Source: Bacillus sp. BGMRC 2118
GTDB lineage: Bacteria; Bacillota; Bacilli; Bacillales; SA4
DNA: 64,000 bases
Assembly: GCA_008364785.1 (NCBI GenBank)
Contig: VTTJ01000004.1
Location: 62,001-126,000 of the forward strand
Direction of reading: 5' to 3'
The stretch's first letter is position 1. The number at the start of each line of letters is the position of its first letter. Under the pieces are notes generated by a model, which was not told where the DNA came from, searched no databases, and saw only the letters and a list, made by a program, of their open reading frames with translations. A program made the translations under genes and the position numbers. Shown here one piece after another: positions 61,648 to 64,000 of the stretch.

Positions 61648-62676
61648 TTATATATTTAGCTCTTCAATGAATGAAGAGTAAATTAAAGAATGTAGGTGTT
61701 TCCTAATCTCTCGAATGCGGGTATCTCTGCCGAAATGGACGGCATTGGTTAAGAAGACAACTGATAACTCATGGACTGGATCAATCCATAAACTAGTGCC
61801 GGTAAATCCTGTATGACCAAACGATCCGATTGACCACTTGTCACCGCAGGATAGCAAGTCACCTGCTCCACTCCACACCTCAAAACCAAGGCCTCTGTTG
61901 TGCTGTCTATGCTGGGTCGCACTTCTCATGTCGTCTGGTGCAATAACATTTTGCTTTTCTGGATAAAGCCAATAGTGTGAAAAGGTAGCCACATCGTGTG
62001 CGGTAGAAAATAATCCTGCACTTCCACTCACACCTCCCAGCTGGAATGCCTTCTCATCATGTACCTCACCTTGGATAAACTGATCCTTATACCATTCGGT
62101 CGAGGCTGCTAGTGCTTTTTGATCTTCAGGAAGGAGATACCTGGTATGATGTAAACCCCATGGCTCAAGGATTGTTTGTGCTGCAAATTCATGAAGTGGC
62201 ATCCCTGCTATCTTTTCAATCACCTTTCCTAACGTGATCATTCCAACATCACTATATAGTGTTTTCTCACCTGGTTTGTTCACCAGCCTGGTGTGTAAGA
62301 TGTCATTCCATACATCTCTTGTTTGCATCCGGTCCTGAAAAAGAAGATCAGCAGGAAGTCCTGATGTATGCTGCAACAGCTGGTTAATTGTCAGCTCTTT
62401 GTGCGGAAATTCCGGTATGATTGAATGAACCGTTGTGTCCAGCTTCAATTCCCTTCTACCTGTTAGAAACAGAACAGATGGAAGCGTTACCATAATTTTA
62501 GTGAGTGAAGCTACATCAAAAATAGTATCTTGATAGATTGGGTGTTTCGTATGATGTTTATCTGAAAATGTCCCATATGCTTCAAAGAAAACAGTCTCTC
62601 TTTGCTTGGATACATGCAGGACACCTCCAGGTAACTCTCCACTTTCCACTAGATGGTTCAGATACTCCTTACACAT
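61648..62676 (-). CDS. Beta-lactamase-fold serine hydrolase (AmiE-like)
   Basis: 342 residues. Class C beta-lactamase-like motifs: SLTK (SxxK), YSDVGM (in place of YxN), HTGFTGTS. In B. subtilis the mur cluster carries AmiE, a member of this family that removes the peptide from MurNAc-peptide. Here it has no signal peptide (MCKEYLNHLVESGELPG), so it would act in the cytoplasm, after uptake of MurNAc-peptides. Its ATG overlaps the RpiR gene stop by eight bases. Assignment as amidase is from context and family. Confidence 0.85.
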   Translation of the reverse strand: MCKEYLNHLVESGELPGGVLHVSKQRETVFFEAYGTFSDKHHTKHPIYQDTIFDVASLTKIMVTLPSVLFLTGRRELKLDTTVHSIIPEFPHKELTINQLLQHTSGLPADLLFQDRMQTRDVWNDILHTRLVNKPGEKTLYSDVGMITLGKVIEKIAGMPLHEFAAQTILEPWGLHHTRYLLPEDQKALAASTEWYKDQFIQGEVHDEKAFQLGGVSGSAGLFSTAHDVATFSHYWLYPEKQNVIAPDDMRSATQHRQHNRGLGFEVWSGAGDLLSCGDKWSIGSFGHTGFTGTSLWIDPVHELSVVFLTNAVHFGRDTRIREIRKHLHSLIYSSFIEELNI

Positions 62677-63523
62677 TTTTCTTCGAAGCCTCCACAGCCT
62701 TTCGCGTTCTCTCTAAGGCCCGAATGTTTTTCGTTTGATTTGCTCTCGTTACCCCGAGGAATAAAATATCGATTACATTAAGTTGTGCAATTCGAGAACT
62801 CGTTGCTCCACTACGAACGTTTCGTTCAAGTGATGTCGTATTTAGTCTCACATCTGCTAGAGAAGATATTGGGTTATCACCCGACTTAGTTAGTGTAATA
62901 ATGCTTGCGCCATTTTCCTTCGCAACCGTTAAAGATTCAACTACATCTTTTGTCTGTCCACTATATGAAATGCCAAATGCCACATCCTGTTTAGTAAGAT
63001 TGGCAGAGATCGTTACTTGTGTATCACGGTCTAAAGCGGCCTCACACCATCGATTAATACGCGTTAACTTCTGCTTGAAATCCTGCGCAATAACAGCTGA
63101 TGCACCAATTCCGTACACCGCTACAATACGTGCATTAGAGATGAGAGACACAGCCTTTTCCAGCTCTTCTTCCGATAGGACTAACAACGTATTCTGGATC
63201 GATTGAATATTGTTTTGTGAAACAGATTGAATAAAGGACTGAATCGAATCATCACTCGGAATATCCTCATACAACCCATTGGCCGACTCTGATTTAGCCA
63301 ATTCATACGCAATCTTCAGCTTTAACTCCTGAAATCCTTTACACTTTAACGATTTTGACAACCGAATAATGGTTGCCTCACTTACCTCAGCCTTCTCCGC
63401 TAGCTTCTGAATAGATAAATTCACGACCTCATCCGGGTAGCTCAAGATATAGTCAGCCGCCTTTCTTTCAGAGGGCTTTAAGGTATGTAAGCTTTCTTCA
63501 ACAAAGATAATTTCTCGACTCAT
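62669..63523 (-). CDS. RpiR-family regulator (MurR-like)
   Basis: 284 residues: N-terminal HTH_6 (AEVSEATIIRLSKSLKCKGF, about 35-65), then a SIS sugar-phosphate domain (AVYGIGASAVIAQDFKQKLT, AFGISYSGQTKDVVESL). RpiR regulators of mur genes sense MurNAc-6P. First gene of the seven-gene operon, with promoter and a palindrome matching that of nagA just upstream, which implies control of both its own operon and nagAB-glcDF. Confidence 0.9.
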   Translation of the reverse strand: MSREIIFVEESLHTLKPSERKAADYILSYPDEVVNLSIQKLAEKAEVSEATIIRLSKSLKCKGFQELKLKIAYELAKSESANGLYEDIPSDDSIQSFIQSVSQNNIQSIQNTLLVLSEEELEKAVSLISNARIVAVYGIGASAVIAQDFKQKLTRINRWCEAALDRDTQVTISANLTKQDVAFGISYSGQTKDVVESLTVAKENGASIITLTKSGDNPISSLADVRLNTTSLERNVRSGATSSRIAQLNVIDILFLGVTRANQTKNIRALERTRKAVEASKKNV

Positions 63524-63558
63524 ATTATTTTCACCATTTTCTGACTTCTTCTTATTTT

Positions 63559-63587
63559 ATTATATAAAACAATATTTCATAACACAA
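63559..63587 (-). promoter_or_regulatory. Sigma-A promoter of the mur operon
   Basis: TTGTGT-17-TATAAT on the minus strand, about 35 bases before the rpiR start. The spacer holds TGAAATATTGTTT, a weaker likeness to the operator. Confidence 0.65.
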
Positions 63588-63596
63588 TATGTTTTT

Positions 63597-63611
63597 TGAA
63601 ACTTTATTTCA
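63597..63611 (-). promoter_or_regulatory. Probable RpiR-family operator, mur operon
   Basis: TGAAATAAAGTTTCA (minus strand), a 15-bp palindrome just upstream of the -35. It matches the site at 47500-47514 at 14 of 15 bases. Confidence 0.65.
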
Positions 63612-63626
63612 ACAGCTTGGACAGGT

Positions 63627-63644
63627 GGACAGGTTCTTTGACCC
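63627..63644. repeat. GGGACAGG-type palindromic element
   Basis: GGACAGGTTCTTTGACCC, close to the element at 47152-47170. Confidence 0.6.
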
Positions 63645-63691
63645 ATTCTAACACTACATAAGCGGTGGATGAAGATAGACTGTCCCTTTAA

Positions 63692-63724
63692 ACCAAAAAA
63701 CCAAAGGGGATGATCCCTTTGGTT
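63692..63724 (-). terminator. Minus-strand terminator
   Basis: AACCAAAGGG / CCCTTTGGTT followed by TTTTTTGG on the minus strand. It lies about 160 bases after the small secreted-peptide gene; no gene is seen in between. Confidence 0.7.
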
Positions 63725-63809
63725 AGCTACCCCATGTAAATTAAAATCCTACCGTTAATTCCTTATAAATGCACTTACCCTCAAAGGTTGTAGGACAGTT
63801 CACAGTGAA

Positions 63810-63846
63810 TAAAAAAAGATGAACCCTATTCAATATAGAGAACATC
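63810..63846 (-). terminator. Terminator of the secreted-peptide gene
   Basis: AGATGTTCTCTAT / ATAGGGTTCATCT (three mismatches) followed by TTTTTTT on the minus strand. Confidence 0.65.
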
Positions 63847-63884
63847 TATTTGCAGCATCACTCTTTTTTATGGCTGTGTCGTTA

Positions 63885-64000
63885 TTAATTTCTGTTTTCG
63901 ATTGATGTCTTTCCATAAGGATCTGGATAATCATCCTTTGCATGAGTTGTAATTGCTTGAGTAGAAACCAATATACCTACAAGTAGTGCTACTAATAGAA
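63885..64000 (-). CDS. Small secreted peptide, 3' part
   Basis: The frame is open to the right edge: LLVALLVGILVSTQAITTHA then KDDYPDPYGKTSIENRN and two stops. This is a signal peptide with an Ala-x-Ala-like cleavage site, leaving a 17-18 residue peptide. The start lies off-window. Small exported peptides of this kind can be pheromones (Phr-type), but no partner Rap gene is visible, so the role is open. Confidence 0.6.
   Translation of the reverse strand, partial: LLVALLVGILVSTQAITTHAKDDYPDPYGKTSIENRN

Overview
The window is a chromosomal stretch of a low-GC Gram-positive bacterium, almost certainly a member of the Bacillaceae. The signs are AT-rich spacers, strong GGAGG-type ribosome binding sites with frequent TTG/GTG starts, Bacillus-type protein families (LCP, TcaA/YvbJ, VanZ, ECF sigma factors, MurQ/RpiR, NagA/NagB), and many intrinsic terminators. 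No rRNA, tRNA, prophage, insertion sequence or CRISPR array was seen. A partial PHP-family metallohydrolase runs off the left edge and a small secreted-peptide gene runs off the right edge.

Layout. 1-15.9 kb: exported proteins ending in choline/glucan-binding-like 'CW' repeats (W-x5-WYY-x4-G-x-M-x-TG), an LCP wall enzyme, three GEMM-I (cyclic di-GMP) riboswitches, and a membrane diguanylate cyclase. Two riboswitches precede paralogous 42-residue proteins and the third precedes an unrelated 50-residue protein. 16-22 kb: a five-gene operon of zinc-ribbon membrane proteins (TcaA-like, YARHG) with a lipoprotein amidase. 22-34 kb: two paralogous ECF sigma/membrane-partner pairs with matching promoters, two lipoproteins, paralogous membrane proteins sharing an identical promoter core, a 187-bp tandem repeat array, a NUDIX enzyme and another CW protein. 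35-47 kb: a PAS-GGDEF protein, an M50-like peptidase, a 950-residue GLUG/FN3/CW surface protein, cytidine deaminase, an exported CW phosphoesterase and a chemoreceptor. 47-52 kb: nagA-nagB plus a two-subunit GlcD/GlcF oxidase. 52-56 kb: a third ECF sigma operon with an FtsW/RodA-like protein, and an acyltransferase. 56.5-63.5 kb: a seven-gene operon of RpiR regulator, serine hydrolase, ABC sugar importer (binding protein and two permeases), BadF-type kinase and MurQ.

How the parts fit. The last operon and nagAB-glcDF together read as one pathway for peptidoglycan amino-sugars: uptake, phosphorylation, MurQ cleavage of MurNAc-6P to GlcNAc-6P and D-lactate, NagA/NagB conversion to fructose-6P, and oxidation of D-lactate by GlcDF. 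Both units carry the same 15-bp palindrome (TGAAAYTTTATTTCA), probably the operator of the RpiR regulator. Seven intact CW-repeat exoproteins and three decayed ones show an actively expanding and decaying surface-protein family. The most novel-looking item is the duplicated c-di-GMP riboswitch with its conserved 42-residue protein.
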